This document shows, in pieces, positions 12,609-13,145 of a stretch of DNA of 13,145 bases. The DNA comes from Thermoanaerobaculales bacterium. GTDB lineage: Bacteria > Acidobacteriota > Thermoanaerobaculia > Thermoanaerobaculales > Sulfomarinibacteraceae. Below the pieces are notes generated by a model. It was not told the origin of the DNA. It made no database searches and worked only from the letters and a program-made list of their open reading frames with translations. Position numbers and translations under genes: made by a program. Location of the stretch: NCBI GenBank assembly GCA_029938595.1, contig JAOZUP010000067.1, positions 1 to 13,145 of the forward strand, read 5' to 3'. Every line of letters begins with the position of its first letter. Position 1 is the stretch's first letter.

Positions 12609-13145
12609 CTAACCCTGGTCGGCGCGGCAGTGGGGGCAAACCAGGGCGCCCGGACGGATCGGCTCGCCGCAGTGGACGCACGCCACCCGCCTGCGGTCGG
12701 TCGCGCGAATCGTAACCGCAGAGAGGGTCACAAACCCGACTAGCGCGAGGGCCGACAGCGGCGGCGCCACCAGCGCGGTTCCGGAGAGGGTCGCCGATGC
12801 GCCGGCCTCGCTCACCGATGCGAGCTTCCCGGCAGTTTCGTGCGCGTCCTCTGCGAGGTCGCGGAACGGCCGTCGAACCTGATTGCGCAGCCAGTGGACA
12901 CTGGCAGCGGTGCCACCGCCGAGAACCCCCGAGGTCCCGAACCGGACGAGATCGCTGTCAAGCCGCCCGGTGACCGCTGCAAAGGCGAGAAACCCGGCCA
13001 CCATCTTCGGCAGATAGGCCGCCACGTCCGAAAAACGGCCCAGGTCCGGGTGGGCGTCGACCACGATCTCGACCACCACCAGCACGGCAAGTACAGCCAT
13101 CACCGCGGGATCCGCAATCCAGGCGAATCGATCGGCGAGAGCGAA
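12609..13145 (-). CDS. DUF4126 membrane protein with C-terminal zinc ribbon, 5' end outside window
   Basis: The frame is open to the last base of the window. The 14 codons before the first possible internal start (GTG at 13103) continue the DUF4126 pattern (ADRFAWIADPAVMAVLAVLV), so the gene is cut by the edge and 178 residues are visible. The first part is a multi-helix membrane segment with the VVEIVVDAHPDLGR motif characteristic of DUF4126. A Gly-rich segment (GTSGVLGGGTAASVHWLRNQ), an amphipathic stretch and a last hydrophobic helix (SALALVGFVTLSAV) follow. A two-knuckle zinc ribbon closes it: CVHCGEPIRPGALVCPHC. Function is unknown. The zinc ribbon at the C-terminus is not a standard part of DUF4126 as I know it. 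It precedes carD by 28 bp. Confidence 0.75.
   Translation of the reverse strand, partial: FALADRFAWIADPAVMAVLAVLVVVEIVVDAHPDLGRFSDVAAYLPKMVAGFLAFAAVTGRLDSDLVRFGTSGVLGGGTAASVHWLRNQVRRPFRDLAEDAHETAGKLASVSEAGASATLSGTALVAPPLSALALVGFVTLSAVTIRATDRRRVACVHCGEPIRPGALVCPHCRADQG

Overview
The window is 13.1 kb of GC-rich chromosomal DNA from a diderm (outer-membrane) bacterium. The diderm assignment rests on an LptE-type LPS-assembly lipoprotein. CarD, PP0621-type, DUF3014 and DUF4126 proteins are compatible with Acidobacteriota or another deep Gram-negative phylum, but the sequence alone does not settle the phylum. Coding is dense. I see no rRNA, tRNA, CRISPR array, transposase or phage gene.

Layout, left to right. 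A TPR-like protein cut by the left edge (1-981, +) is followed by a rare-looking fusion of a PurM/HypE-like (AIR-synthase-superfamily) domain to a HAD phosphatase (1122-2687, +). A membrane-anchored DUF3014 protein (2912-3688, -) is divergent from a MerA-like flavoprotein disulfide reductase (3904-5430, +). That gene converges on lptE (5473-6003, -). A 742-bp gene-free stretch (6004-6745) holds short tandem arrays, a GC-rich hairpin-dense block and a putative rarA terminator. Then come two minus-strand units. In transcription order the first is PP0621-like zinc-ribbon protein > class II aldolase > rarA (8933 to 6746), with overlapping or abutting genes. The second is dicarboxylate symporter > secreted coiled-coil protein > TPR protein (11848 to 9229). 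At the right edge a DUF4126/zinc-ribbon membrane protein (cut by the edge) precedes carD, also on the minus strand.

The genes are mostly housekeeping: envelope assembly, fork maintenance, rRNA-promoter control and nutrient uptake. They do not form one pathway. The most distinctive signal is between the genes. At least five different short tandem families share a repeat period of 7 bp (GGAATTA, AATTTCG, GATTTCG, ATTGAGA, AGCTAAT), and an NAACGTT family is close to it. Several long perfect inverted repeats accompany them (31, 28 and 20 bp arms). Every transcription-unit 3' end visible here carries one of these arrays or a strong hairpin within about 40 bp of the stop codon, whereas the joints inside the apparent operons carry none. 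Two recurrent elements, one with a CGGCATTCC boundary and one with GTGCCTGGCATCC, occur in intergenic regions kilobases apart. This looks like a dispersed repeat system targeted to, or tolerated at, gene ends. It is the best candidate for something undescribed, and its function is unknown.
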